The position numbers and the translations under genes are program-made. Positions 24,908 to 33,331 of a DNA stretch of 43,148 nucleotides are shown piece by piece. A model generated the notes under the pieces. The model ran no database searches. It was given only the letters and a program-made list of their open reading frames with translations, and had not been told where the DNA came from. Each line of letters opens with the position of its first letter. Position 1 is the first letter of the stretch. Source of the stretch: Oscillospiraceae bacterium (GTDB lineage Bacteria > Bacillota > Clostridia > Oscillospirales > Acutalibacteraceae); the NCBI GenBank assembly GCA_022508845.1, contig JAFLUL010000008.1, positions 1 to 43,148 of the forward strand. The letters are read 5' to 3'.

Positions 24908-25828
24908 TTACAGAGTTCCCAAAAACGCCAGACCTGCGGCGTTATCAGAAGAAAGTCCGGAAGAAGCAAACACAGCTCCGTACTTTTTTATAAAACGCTC
25001 TCTTATGAGCGAGTTTCCGGTAACTCCGCCCGAAAAAACAACGGGCATATCCTTATACGATAAAAGAAGAGCATCGGTCATTTCTTCAAGGGCGCGTGAA
25101 ATATAGTCTATACAGTACTTTGCGATATCTTCGGGAGCCTCACCGTTTTTCAGCATATTCTCGCAGCGGTTTTGCAGTCCCGACAAAGAGCAGCATCCGT
25201 CTTTTATTGAAGGCTTTATCTTAAAAGTTTTTTCGCTTTTGCGGCTTAAAGCATCGAGCCCGGCCCCGGCGGGAAAAGATAGTCCTATCATTTTTCCAAC
25301 CCTGTCTATCGCCTGACCGGCTTTAAGATCAAGCGATCCTGCCTTTTTTTGAGTTACGAAAATTCTCTTTTTATCAGGCTTTACCAAAACCGCTTCGGTT
25401 GTTCCGCCGGAAATGTGGAACGCCAAAAACTCCTTTGAGAGAAGCTCAAAATTACCCGATGAATATATAACGGCGGCTATATGCCCCGCCTGATGGGAAA
25501 AAAACTTTACAGGTATTTTCGCTGCTGAAGCAATGCTCTCGGCAACGCCCTTTCCGCACATAAAGCAAGGCATATACGACCCCTCAAAATCGCAGGGGGA
25601 AACAGACACCGCCACGGTTTCGGGAATGCTCTTTGTCTCAGAAAATACCTCTTTAATTATTTCGGGGAGCGAGACAGTGTGCTGAAAAACGGCCTCCGAC
25701 TGTCTTAAGCCCAGTTCTCCTTGTTTTACCTTAAGCAGCCGTCTTTTGGATATCATAGCTTTTCTTTCGCTATCGTAAAGCGCTGCCGAGGTGGTGTAGT
25801 TGCTGGTGTCTATTCCGAGGGAAATCAT
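24908..25828 (-). CDS. TsaD/Kae1-like ASKHA protein (peptidase M22-like)
   Basis: A 306-residue relative of TsaD/Kae1, shorter than usual TsaD (about 335-340). Seen: LGIDTSNYTTSAALYD at the N-terminus, a likely metal pair H112-x3-H116 in SHQAGHIAA, HISGGTTEAVL near residue 145, GKMIGLSFPAGAGLDALS, and C-terminal FSGGVTGNSLIRE and SSDNAAGLAFLG with a likely metal Asp. True TsaD, which makes the t6A tRNA modification with TsaB and TsaE, usually starts LGIETSCDETA. The N-terminal difference suggests the known clostridial paralogue group annotated as peptidase M22 rather than TsaD itself. Its biochemical role is unclear. It starts four bases inside the nusB stop. Confidence 0.85.
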   Translation of the reverse strand: MISLGIDTSNYTTSAALYDSERKAMISKRRLLKVKQGELGLRQSEAVFQHTVSLPEIIKEVFSETKSIPETVAVSVSPCDFEGSYMPCFMCGKGVAESIASAAKIPVKFFSHQAGHIAAVIYSSGNFELLSKEFLAFHISGGTTEAVLVKPDKKRIFVTQKKAGSLDLKAGQAIDRVGKMIGLSFPAGAGLDALSRKSEKTFKIKPSIKDGCCSLSGLQNRCENMLKNGEAPEDIAKYCIDYISRALEEMTDALLLSYKDMPVVFSGGVTGNSLIRERFIKKYGAVFASSGLSSDNAAGLAFLGTL

Positions 25829-26229
25829 TCGCTTTTACCGTTTCTGAGGTAATTTCCGAGAACGCCGTTAATAAAGGACGCGTCCTTTTCTCCGGCATAT
25901 TTTTTGGCAAGCTCCACGGCTTCATTTACGGTGGCGCCGCTCGGAATTTCGTCAAAAAACATTATCTCGGTAAAAGCGAGGCGCAAGATGGCGAGAGCCG
26001 TTTTCGGAAGACGCTCTATTCTCCAGTTTTTGAGATATTTTTTTATTTCCTCATCAATGCTGTTAAGATTTTCGTCAGCCTTTGAAAAAAGCTGCTCGGT
26101 AAACCCGTTTATATTTATAACATCGCTGTCATCTGCAAGAGAACGCATATCCTCGAGAGAATACTCGGGGTTAAAGATTTTTTCAAAAATAAGTATGAAC
26201 GCACTTTCGCGGGCTTCACTTCTTGTCAT
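25825..26229 (-). CDS. nusB: Transcription antitermination factor NusB
   Basis: A 134-residue all-helical protein. NusB binds boxA RNA with NusE (S10) and supports antitermination of rRNA operons. Seen: N-terminal SEARESAFILIFEK, and the C-terminal block LPKTALAILRLAFTEIMF followed by TVNEAVELAKKYAG and FINGVLGNYLR, typical of the family. It follows galT closely and overlaps the next gene as ATGA. Confidence 0.95.
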   Translation of the reverse strand: MTRSEARESAFILIFEKIFNPEYSLEDMRSLADDSDVININGFTEQLFSKADENLNSIDEEIKKYLKNWRIERLPKTALAILRLAFTEIMFFDEIPSGATVNEAVELAKKYAGEKDASFINGVLGNYLRNGKSE

Positions 26230-26240
26230 CGGTTTTTCTC

Positions 26241-27728
26241 CTATTTAACACTTTCAATAAACTTCAAAAATGCGGCTCTGCCCTCGGCGTTTCTCTTATA
26301 AACTCCGGCGTGCTCTAAAACTGTCCCGAACACAAGGCCGACTTCGTCTTTTATTATTGTTTCAGCGTTATCTTTATTTAAGTTGGGATACTTTTCTTTT
26401 ATTTTTTCAGCCCATTCGGCGTGGGACGCGGTTAGCGGGTCGGAGGTTAGATCGCTGCCCGAAACAAGGGCTTTTTGCACGGCGGCAAGCTCGTCTTTTA
26501 ATCTTGCGGGGAGAACCGCCAATCCCATTACCTCAATAAGACCGATGTTTTCCTTTTTAATATGATGGAGCTCTGCGTGAGGATGGTAAACGCCCAAGGG
26601 ATGCTCGGGGGTTGTTATATTATTGCGAAGGACTAAATCAAGCTCGTAATTCTCGCCCCTTCTTCTTGCTATAGGCGTTATGGTGTTATGAGGTTCGCCG
26701 TCGGTTTCGGCAAAAATAAACGCGCTCTCGTCAGTATAGCCACGCCAAGCCTTAAGAATTTCATCCGACAGTTCAACGAGCTTTTGAGGATCTGAAGATA
26801 AAAGCCTTATCGTTGACATAGGCCATCTCACTATACCTGCCTTAACTCCCGGAAATCCCTCAAAAGAGACCTCCTGCTCAACAGGAGCCTTTTCCATCGG
26901 AAAAACATATCTTCCGCCCTGGAAATGCTCGTGGGAGAGAATTGAACCTCCGACTATCGGAAGATCGGCATTTGATCCCACGAAATAATGAGGAAACAGC
27001 GTTACAAACTCCAATAGCTTTGAAAATGCGGCGCGGTCTATAACCATAGGAGTGTGTTTGCCGTTCAGAACAATACAGTGCTCGTTATAATAAACATAAG
27101 GAGAATACTGCAAAAACCACGCACTGTTATTTATTGTTATGGGAATAATGCGGTGATTTTCTCTTGCAGGGAAAGTAAGCGTTCCGGCATAGCCCTCGCT
27201 CTCGCGGCAGAGCTGGCATTTCGGATAGCCCGACTGCACGGCGTTTTTGGCTGCGGCTATAGCCTTGGGATCCTTTTCGGGTTTTGAAAGATTTATAGTT
27301 ATATCAAGCGAACCGTATTCACCGTCATACTTCCATTTAATGTCCTTTTTTAGTCTGTCGCGGCGTATATAATTTGTATCGCAGCTGAATTTATAATAGG
27401 CGTCAGTTGCTTTTTCGGGGTTCTCGCGATAAAGCGCATTGAATTTTTTTATAACCTCGGAGGGTCTCGGAGTTAAAATGCCCATAAGAGCTGTGTCAAA
27501 CAGATCGCGGCTTGTTATTCCGTCCTCTGTTATTCCCCGGCTCACGGCATAGTCGCATAAAGCCGATAGAATTTCGCTCAGCGGCGCGTTTACCGCGGCG
27601 GCGGTTTCATCGATAGAGTCCTTTTTGAGAAGAGAGAGAAAAGCGTTTGTACAATAAACTGCGTCCGCTTCCTCTATAAGTCCTGTGGTTATACCGTAAT
27701 TTACAAGTCCTTTAATATATCCGTCCAT
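26241..27728 (-). CDS. galT: UDP-glucose-hexose-1-phosphate uridylyltransferase, class II
   Basis: A 495-residue class II GalT (Firmicutes type), exchanging UMP between UDP-glucose and galactose-1-phosphate in the Leloir pathway. Seen: YPKCQLCRESEGYAGTLTFPARENHR (CQLC, RENHR), HCIVLNGKHTPMVI, SILSHEHFQGG with the active His region, and PHAELHHIKKENIGLIEVMGLAVLP (HAELHHIKKENIG). Length fits class II (about 490-510). It lacks adjacent galK or galE. It is the first gene of the long minus-strand series and has a good promoter. Confidence 0.96.
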   Translation of the reverse strand: MDGYIKGLVNYGITTGLIEEADAVYCTNAFLSLLKKDSIDETAAAVNAPLSEILSALCDYAVSRGITEDGITSRDLFDTALMGILTPRPSEVIKKFNALYRENPEKATDAYYKFSCDTNYIRRDRLKKDIKWKYDGEYGSLDITINLSKPEKDPKAIAAAKNAVQSGYPKCQLCRESEGYAGTLTFPARENHRIIPITINNSAWFLQYSPYVYYNEHCIVLNGKHTPMVIDRAAFSKLLEFVTLFPHYFVGSNADLPIVGGSILSHEHFQGGRYVFPMEKAPVEQEVSFEGFPGVKAGIVRWPMSTIRLLSSDPQKLVELSDEILKAWRGYTDESAFIFAETDGEPHNTITPIARRRGENYELDLVLRNNITTPEHPLGVYHPHAELHHIKKENIGLIEVMGLAVLPARLKDELAAVQKALVSGSDLTSDPLTASHAEWAEKIKEKYPNLNKDNAETIIKDEVGLVFGTVLEHAGVYKRNAEGRAAFLKFIESVK

Positions 27729-27759
27729 AAATATTCCTCTTGCGTGTATATTTAATCAC

Positions 27760-27788
27760 ATTATATATTAAATTTTAGCTTACTTCAA
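27760..27788 (-). promoter_or_regulatory. Promoter of the galT-nusB-...-recN series
   Basis: Minus-strand TTGAAG (27788-27783), 17-bp spacer, TATAAT (27765-27760). AGAGGAA precedes the galT ATG. It is the only strong promoter seen ahead of the series, though internal promoters are possible. Confidence 0.7.
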
Positions 27789-27805
27789 GTATATATAAAA
27801 AATAT

Positions 27806-27834
27806 TTGCTTTTTTAAAAAAAATGAAATATAAT
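27806..27834 (+). promoter_or_regulatory. Promoter of the alpha-L-fucosidase gene
   Basis: TTGCTT (27806-27811), 17-bp spacer, TATAAT (27829-27834), 28 bp before the start codon. The galT and fucosidase promoters are 17 bp apart, back to back, so a single bound regulator could affect both. Confidence 0.62.
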
Positions 27835-27862
27835 TTAAAAAAATAATAAGGAAGGCAAAATT

Positions 27863-29146
27863 ATGAAATATGAAAATAACTGGGAATCTCTGAACTCACG
27901 CCCTGTTCCGGAATGGTTTGCGGACGCGAAATTCGGAATTTTTATTCACTGGGGAGTTTATTCCGTTCCGGCTTACACCAGAAAAGGCGACTATGCGGAG
28001 TGGTATTTGCAGCAGCTGAATGAAAGAGACGACACAAAGGCATTTCACAAAAAAGCTTTCGGAAGCAAGACCTATGAGGATCTTGCGGCAGACTTTAAGG
28101 CTGAGCTTTTTGACGCGGAGCAGTGGGCGCAGCTTTTTCAGAAATCCGGCGCAAAATATATGAACATAGTTTCAAAACACCACGACGGCTACTGCCTTTA
28201 TAAATCCGATTACGCCTGGAACTGGAACAGTGTTGACGTTGGAGCGCACCGCGATTTTCTCGCAGAGCTTAAACAGGCTCTTGAAAAGACGGACGTTCGC
28301 TTCGGCGTTTACCACTCGGTTTATGAATGGTTCAATCCGCTCTATTTAAAAGATCCCGAGGAATATGCGCTAAAGCATCTTCACCCTATGCTCAAAGAGC
28401 TAATAACAAAATATGAGCCTGCAACTCTGTTTACCGACGGAGAATGGGATCATCCCAGCAGCACCTGGCATTCAACGGAATTTTTACAGTGGCTTTATAA
28501 CGAAAGTCCGGTTAAGGACTATATTGTTCCGAATGACCGCTGGGGAAAAGAGACAAGAGGAAAGCTCGGCGGCAATTTCACAACCGAATACGGAATGATA
28601 AACGGTGAAAATACGAGCATTGACGACGTTGTTCTCGACCGTCCGTTTGAAGAATGCCGAGGAATAGGACGCTCGTTCGGGCTTAACCGCATTGAAACAA
28701 CCGAGGACTATCTGAGCGCAAAGGAGCTTATCGAAATGCTCTGCTCTCTTGTTTCAAAGGGGGGAAACTTTTTATTAAACATAGGCCCCGCTGCCGACGG
28801 AACCATACCCGTTATAATGGAGGAGCGTCTGCTTCAAATAGGAGATTGGTTAAGAGTTAACGGCGACGCTATTTACGGAACAAGAATTTACACAAAGAAA
28901 ACTCAGAACGGAGTTTACTATACAAAAAAAGGAGAAACGGTTTTTGCTATAATAAACCGTTTCCCCTTCGGAGAAGTAACTCTTAACGAGGTTGAATATT
29001 CACCCGCCATAAAAGCAAGGCTTCTTTCTCACCCCGCTGAGATCGAAACGCAAAACGACGGCGGCAAGCTGAAGCTGGTCTTCCCGGCGATAGACCCGGA
29101 AGAGGTAAAGTGCAGCCATCTTTACGCAATTGAACTCACCAGATAA
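27863..29146 (+). CDS. Alpha-L-fucosidase, GH29 family
   Basis: A 427-residue glycoside hydrolase family 29 enzyme that releases L-fucose from glycans. Seen: WFADAKFGIFIHWGVYSVPAY near the N-terminus (FGIFIHWG), YMNIVSKHHDGYCLYKS (KHHDGY), and LFTDGEWDHP near residue 191, where the GH29 nucleophile Asp lies; later SKGGNFLLNIGPAADG. The catalytic domain is followed by a short C-terminal beta segment. There is no signal peptide, so it is probably cytoplasmic and acts on imported oligosaccharides. Its 3' end overlaps convergent thrS by 11 bp. fucU at 3814 may use its product. Confidence 0.95.
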   Translation: MKYENNWESLNSRPVPEWFADAKFGIFIHWGVYSVPAYTRKGDYAEWYLQQLNERDDTKAFHKKAFGSKTYEDLAADFKAELFDAEQWAQLFQKSGAKYMNIVSKHHDGYCLYKSDYAWNWNSVDVGAHRDFLAELKQALEKTDVRFGVYHSVYEWFNPLYLKDPEEYALKHLHPMLKELITKYEPATLFTDGEWDHPSSTWHSTEFLQWLYNESPVKDYIVPNDRWGKETRGKLGGNFTTEYGMINGENTSIDDVVLDRPFEECRGIGRSFGLNRIETTEDYLSAKELIEMLCSLVSKGGNFLLNIGPAADGTIPVIMEERLLQIGDWLRVNGDAIYGTRIYTKKTQNGVYYTKKGETVFAIINRFPFGEVTLNEVEYSPAIKARLLSHPAEIETQNDGGKLKLVFPAIDPEEVKCSHLYAIELTR

Positions 29147-31079
29147 GTCTTTCTTTAACATCTTTAACGGCAAGAGCAACAAAATCATCAATGCTCATAC
29201 TGCCTATATCGCCTTCGCCGCGTTTTCTTACTGAAACCAAGCCCTCTTCAGCCTCTTTATCTCCAACAACGAGCATATAGGGGATCTTCTGAAGCTGGGC
29301 TTGTCTTAATTTATAGCCGAGCTTTTCGTTTCTGGAATCTATATCGGTGCGAATTCCCGCATCCTGAAGCTTTGCAAAAACCTTTCTGCAGGCTTCATCG
29401 TGGCGGTCAGCTATGGGAAGAAGGATTGCCTGAACGGGAGCTATCCACATAGGAAGCGCGCCGGCATATTTTTCTATAAGCAGAGCAAGAGTTCTCTCAT
29501 AGCAGCCGATTGAAGTGCGGTGAATGATTATCGGATTCTTCTTTGTTCCGTCACGGTCGGTGTATTCCATACCGAATTTTTCGGCTATCATCGGGTCTAT
29601 CTGAATGGTTATAAGAGTGTCCTCTTTGCCGAAAACATTCTTTATCTGAATGTCGAGCTTGGGACCGTAGAAAGCCGCCTCGCCTATGCCGACCTTATAG
29701 GGTATTTCGAGATGCTCAAGTATTCTCGCCATCATATCCTGCGCGTTATTCCATTCCTCTTCGGTGCCTATATACTTTTCCCTGTCATTCGGATCCCACT
29801 GGGAGAAGCGGTAGGACACATCCTCATAAAGGCCAACCGCCTTGAGCATAAAGGTTGTAAGCTCTAAGCAGGCCTTAAACTCATCCTCAAGCTGCTCGGG
29901 AGTGCACATAAGATGCCCCTCGGAGATAGTAAACTGACGGACTCTGATAAGGCCGTGCATTTCGCCGGAATCCTCATTGCGGAAAAGAGTTGAAGTCTCA
30001 TCATACCTCAGCGGCAAATCGCGATAAGAGCGGGCGCGGTTGAGATACGCCTGATACTGGAAAGGACAGGTCATCGGGCGAAGCGCAAAACACTCTTTTT
30101 CTTCATCATAAGGATCGCCGAGAACGAACATACCGTCAAGATAGTGATCCCAATGGCCTGAAATTTTATAGAGCTCTCTTTTTGCCATATATGGCGTTTT
30201 TGTAAGCTGCCAGCCGCGCCTTGCTTCCTCGTCCTCAACAAAACGAGAGAGAGTTTGAATTACCTTTGCGCCGTTCGGCAGGATTATGGGCAGTCCCTGA
30301 CCGATAACGTCAACGGTTGTGAAATACTCAAGCTCTCTGCCCAGCTTATTGTGGTCGCGCTTTCTCGCCTCTTCAAGAGCGGCAAGGTGGGCTTCAAGCT
30401 CGCTCGCCTTGGGAAATGCGGTTCCGTAAACGCGGCAGAGCATTTTGTTTTTTGAGTCGCCGTGCCAGTAGGCGCCCGTTGCGGAGGTGAGCTTAAAAGC
30501 CTTAACCGCGCCTGTTGAGGGGATATGAGGGCCGGCGCAAAGCTCCAAAAATTCGCCCTGTTTATAAAAGCTGATGCTTTCGCCCTTGTCGGCGTGAGTT
30601 TTAACAAGCTCAATCTTATATGGCTCATTTTTTTCTTCGTAGTATTTTATCGCCTCGTCGGGAGTCATTTCAAGCCTTTCGAGCTTTAAGTCCTCCTTAA
30701 CTATCTTTTTCATTTCGCCCTCAATTTTGGCTAAATCCTCGGGGGTAAACGCCTCGGCAATGTCAAAATCGTAATAAAAGCCGTTGTCAATGGCAGGGCC
30801 TATTGCGAGCTTAGCCTCGGGATAGAGTCGTTTTACCGCCTGAGCTAAAATATGCGAGGCAGTATGGCGGAAGGCGTTTTTGCCCTCATCGCTGTCAAAG
30901 GTTAAAAATTCTATTTCGCAGTCGCTGTTTATAACGGTGCGAAGATCCTTTATTTCGCCGTTTATTTTGCAAACGCAAACTGCCTTAAAAAGTCCCGCGC
31001 CGAGGCTCTTTGCAATTTCGAGCGCGCTGATACCGCTCTCATATTCGCGGATATCTTCTCTGAGTTTAACTTTTACCAT
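29136..31079 (-). CDS. thrS: Threonyl-tRNA synthetase
   Basis: A 647-residue class II synthetase. Seen in order: an N-terminal TGS domain (about residues 1-60), an editing domain with HTASHILAQAV and the Cys-containing AGPHIPSTG, catalytic motifs including RPMTCPFQYQAYL (Zn Cys), RNEDSGEMHGLIRVRQF, TIQIDP and HRTSIGCYERTLALLIE, and a C-terminal anticodon-binding domain (about 545-647). Length is normal. A T-box leader lies upstream. GAAAGGAAAA precedes ATG 31079. Confidence 0.97.
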   Translation of the reverse strand: MVKVKLREDIREYESGISALEIAKSLGAGLFKAVCVCKINGEIKDLRTVINSDCEIEFLTFDSDEGKNAFRHTASHILAQAVKRLYPEAKLAIGPAIDNGFYYDFDIAEAFTPEDLAKIEGEMKKIVKEDLKLERLEMTPDEAIKYYEEKNEPYKIELVKTHADKGESISFYKQGEFLELCAGPHIPSTGAVKAFKLTSATGAYWHGDSKNKMLCRVYGTAFPKASELEAHLAALEEARKRDHNKLGRELEYFTTVDVIGQGLPIILPNGAKVIQTLSRFVEDEEARRGWQLTKTPYMAKRELYKISGHWDHYLDGMFVLGDPYDEEKECFALRPMTCPFQYQAYLNRARSYRDLPLRYDETSTLFRNEDSGEMHGLIRVRQFTISEGHLMCTPEQLEDEFKACLELTTFMLKAVGLYEDVSYRFSQWDPNDREKYIGTEEEWNNAQDMMARILEHLEIPYKVGIGEAAFYGPKLDIQIKNVFGKEDTLITIQIDPMIAEKFGMEYTDRDGTKKNPIIIHRTSIGCYERTLALLIEKYAGALPMWIAPVQAILLPIADRHDEACRKVFAKLQDAGIRTDIDSRNEKLGYKLRQAQLQKIPYMLVVGDKEAEEGLVSVRKRGEGDIGSMSIDDFVALAVKDVKERLIW

Positions 31080-31105
31080 AAGTATTTTCCTTTCTTTCGG
31101 GGATG

Positions 31106-31362
31106 AAAAAAAGCTTCATCCCAATTTAATTTTGGGATGAAGCAAGGCTCCACGGTTCCACCCAAGTTGCAAATAAAAATTTGCCTCTCTGAGACGCCTT
31201 AACGCGGCTGTACGTCCTCCTTTTTCACAAAACTATTGTGCTTTTCGGCAGGCTCTCGGGAGCGGTAACGGACAACGGCTTTTTGACGCGCTCACAGCAA
31301 ATACGCATCTCTCTGAAAAAAAGCAGAACTGCGGCCGCCTTCTCCTTCTTCGATTTAATAAT
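31106..31362 (-). promoter_or_regulatory. T-box leader (threonine) with terminator
   Basis: This fills most of the 417-base gap between thrS and the next gene. Minus strand: the T-box signature GGGTGGAACCGTGG (31163-31150) is followed by a terminator hairpin, GCTTCATCCCAA (31143-31132 as read) pairing across a 7-base loop to 31113, then seven U. CCCAA on the terminator arm can instead pair with TTGGG before the T-box, forming the antiterminator. An ACC triplet at 31266-31264 in a probable stem I bulge would specify threonine, fitting the downstream gene. Uncharged tRNA-Thr would favour read-through in this known mechanism. The specifier assignment is inferred without folding software. Confidence 0.93.
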
Positions 31363-31390
31363 ATTATATGCGGAAACGAAAATTTGTCAA
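31363..31390 (-). promoter_or_regulatory. thrS promoter
   Basis: Minus-strand TTGACA (31390-31385), a 16-bp spacer and TATAAT (31368-31363): perfect consensus hexamers, just ahead of the T-box leader. Confidence 0.88.
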
Positions 31391-31428
31391 GTGGAAAAAT
31401 CTTAAAATAATCATGGATTCAAATAATC

Positions 31429-31457
31429 TTGACTTCTCTTGCCTTTACGGCTATAAT
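31429..31457 (+). promoter_or_regulatory. Promoter of the 65-residue Cys-motif protein
   Basis: TTGACT (31429-31434), 17-bp spacer, TATAAT (31452-31457), 39 bp before ATG 31497. It diverges from the thrS promoter. Confidence 0.8.
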
Positions 31458-31496
31458 GTTAAGCAAATCAGAATTTTATAATTTGAGGGGATTTTT

Positions 31497-31694
31497 ATGG
31501 AAGAATTAAAGGCTATTTTGGAAAAATTTGCCGAATCCGGATGGGATCTTATCAGCATTCCGGCTCAGCAGTGGTTAAACGGAAACGCCGATAAGGACGC
31601 ATTAACAAAAGCCATAAAACAGGCTGACAAAGAATGCGGCTCCTGCGGTTGCGAATTGGATCCGCTGTATAAAAGAGCTTTAGAGTTGATATAA
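31497..31694 (+). CDS. Small acidic protein with CGSCGC motif, unknown
   Basis: A 65-residue protein with its own strong promoter, a GAGGGG ribosome site and its own terminator, so it is very likely real. It is mostly helical: an acidic helix at residues 1-15, a middle WLNGNADKDALTKAIKQADKE, then ECGSCGCELD with three cysteines, then LYKRALELI. A C-x2-C-x-C cluster can bind a metal or act as a redox site. The family is not recognised and no function is given. Confidence 0.82.
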   Translation: MEELKAILEKFAESGWDLISIPAQQWLNGNADKDALTKAIKQADKECGSCGCELDPLYKRALELI

Positions 31695-31716
31695 CACGTT
31701 TATTTTGATTACTTTG

Positions 31717-31744
31717 CGGATGCCGTCTTTTGGCGTCCGTTTTT
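31717..31744 (+). terminator. Terminator after the small Cys-motif gene
   Basis: CGGATGCC (31717-31724) pairs with GGCGTCCG (31732-31739), followed by five T. Confidence 0.82.
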
Positions 31745-31775
31745 CATTATGCCCCCATTACACAAAGAAAAACAT

Positions 31776-32282
31776 TTATCCGTATAGCAGCATAAAACAC
31801 GCGGCTTCCCCACTGCAAAACAGCACCGCCTTATAAAACCCTTCTGTATAGCTCTTCATAATATCGGAGGTATAAGAAGAAACGTCGTTTATGCCGGTTG
31901 CATCTATCAGGGCGCTTTCGTTAAGTTCCGGAATAAATATGTTTGCAAGGGCAAGAGCAAATTTTCTGAACGTTTCGCCGCTCTCCTCAGCCTTTTTGGA
32001 ATCAAGAGTAAGAGTTATGCGTTCGAGCTTCATTCTTTCGTCTTCTTTTAACGTTAAAAGCATATCATCCTCGCTGTTAAGGGAATAATATACATAGTAA
32101 ACGCTGTCGGAAAAAAAAATCTCCGATTCATCAAAAACGAATTCCGGCGCGTCCTTTTTAAGCCGAATGTTCAGCTCTGAATAATCAAACCGCTTATCCT
32201 TTACACACGATGAAAAACTCAGAACAACTGACAATATAACGGCAAAAATAACAATTTTTTTTATAATTTTCATTATTTTCAT
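31776..32282 (-). CDS. Putative lipoprotein, unknown function
   Basis: About 168 residues from ATG 32282 (a GTG at 32285 and an ATG at 32273 are alternatives). The N-terminus is a lipoprotein signal: lysines, a hydrophobic stretch IVIFAVILSVVLSF and lipobox SFSSC, with Cys near residue 26. The rest is acidic with no recognised domain. It is probably anchored on the outer face of the membrane. It stands alone and diverges from the membrane-fusion-like gene at 32381. Confidence 0.72.
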   Translation of the reverse strand: MKIMKIIKKIVIFAVILSVVLSFSSCVKDKRFDYSELNIRLKKDAPEFVFDESEIFFSDSVYYVYYSLNSEDDMLLTLKEDERMKLERITLTLDSKKAEESGETFRKFALALANIFIPELNESALIDATGINDVSSYTSDIMKSYTEGFYKAVLFCSGEAACFMLLYG

Positions 32283-32380
32283 CACTTTTCTATAAAAAAT
32301 TTATATTTTATCTATTCCATATTTTATGCTTATGATGTATAATGTTAAATTAGAATAGTTTTTTTACGGAGGCAAAAGCT

Positions 32381-33313
32381 TTGGCGGATAATAATAATTT
32401 TTTACCTGATATATCGGGAGTTTTTGATATTGACGAGAGCAGGATACCCAGCAAAATAATTGAAAAACAGCCTGAAGAAAAAAGAAAGAGCGAACCGGCA
32501 CGGTCAATATTGCTGAGCAACGACATAGATAAAAAACAGCTCGACAAAACAGAAAAGAAAAAGCAAAAGGACAGAAGAAAGCTGCAAAAGAAAAAGGCGA
32601 TGAAAAAAAGGCTTTATATCTCGGCATTCGCGCTTATTGTTATTGCTGCTCTTGCGCTCGTTATTCGCGCGGCCGTTCTGAACGGCAAGAAGCCCGTTGT
32701 TAATCTTGAGCAGGTGGCAAGAGAAACCATCACCGCCCATTATGATGCCGAGGCTTCGATTTTATCGGAGGACGGCGAAAACTACAGTCTTAATTTCTAC
32801 GCAGTTTTCGTTGAAAATGATTACGACGTTTACGGACTTCAGAAGGGACAGAGAGCCGTTATAACTCTGAGCGAGGGCGACACGGTAACGGGAGTTGTTG
32901 CCGATATCAAAAAAGAAGACAGCGACTCGGGCATTGTTTCAAAGCTGATGAATATTCTCTCCGGCGGAAGCTATCTCGCCGCGTCAAACTATACCGTTTA
33001 TATTTCCCTTGACGACACGAGCAATATTTTGCTGAACACCGCAGTTAACGTTACAATAACAACGGGAATAGCCGAAAACACGCTCACGGTTCCCTCCGAC
33101 GCTGTTTTCAAAGACGGATCACAGTATTATGTTTGGGTTTATAAATCCTTCGGAAAAAAGCTCAGGCGGCAGGATGTAACCCTCGGACTTGAAACCGACG
33201 GAAGAACCGAAATAAAGAAAGGGCTTTCGGAAGAAGATTTAATATTAAAAAGCATAAGCGGCGAAAACACCGATCTATACGACAATATAAAGGTACGTCT
33301 TTCAACAGACTGA
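32381..33313 (+). CDS. Membrane-fusion (HlyD-like) adaptor-type protein
   Basis: A 310-residue protein started at TTG 32381, backed by GGAGG eight bases upstream. Layout: an acidic, disordered N-terminal region (1-45), a Lys/Arg-rich segment (51-76), one membrane helix (about 77-99), and an extracytoplasmic beta-rich part. The C-terminal segment with LTVPSDAVFKDGSQYYVWVY, followed by a strand ending RQDVTLGLETDGRTEIKKGL, resembles the barrel and membrane-proximal domains of HlyD/MacA-type adaptors. No lipoyl/coiled-coil hairpin of normal length is seen and no ABC or RND pump is adjacent. Adaptor function is inferred. Confidence 0.7.
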   Translation: MADNNNFLPDISGVFDIDESRIPSKIIEKQPEEKRKSEPARSILLSNDIDKKQLDKTEKKKQKDRRKLQKKKAMKKRLYISAFALIVIAALALVIRAAVLNGKKPVVNLEQVARETITAHYDAEASILSEDGENYSLNFYAVFVENDYDVYGLQKGQRAVITLSEGDTVTGVVADIKKEDSDSGIVSKLMNILSGGSYLAASNYTVYISLDDTSNILLNTAVNVTITTGIAENTLTVPSDAVFKDGSQYYVWVYKSFGKKLRRQDVTLGLETDGRTEIKKGLSEEDLILKSISGENTDLYDNIKVRLSTD

Positions 33314-33331
33314 TATATGGAGGAAGCTGTA

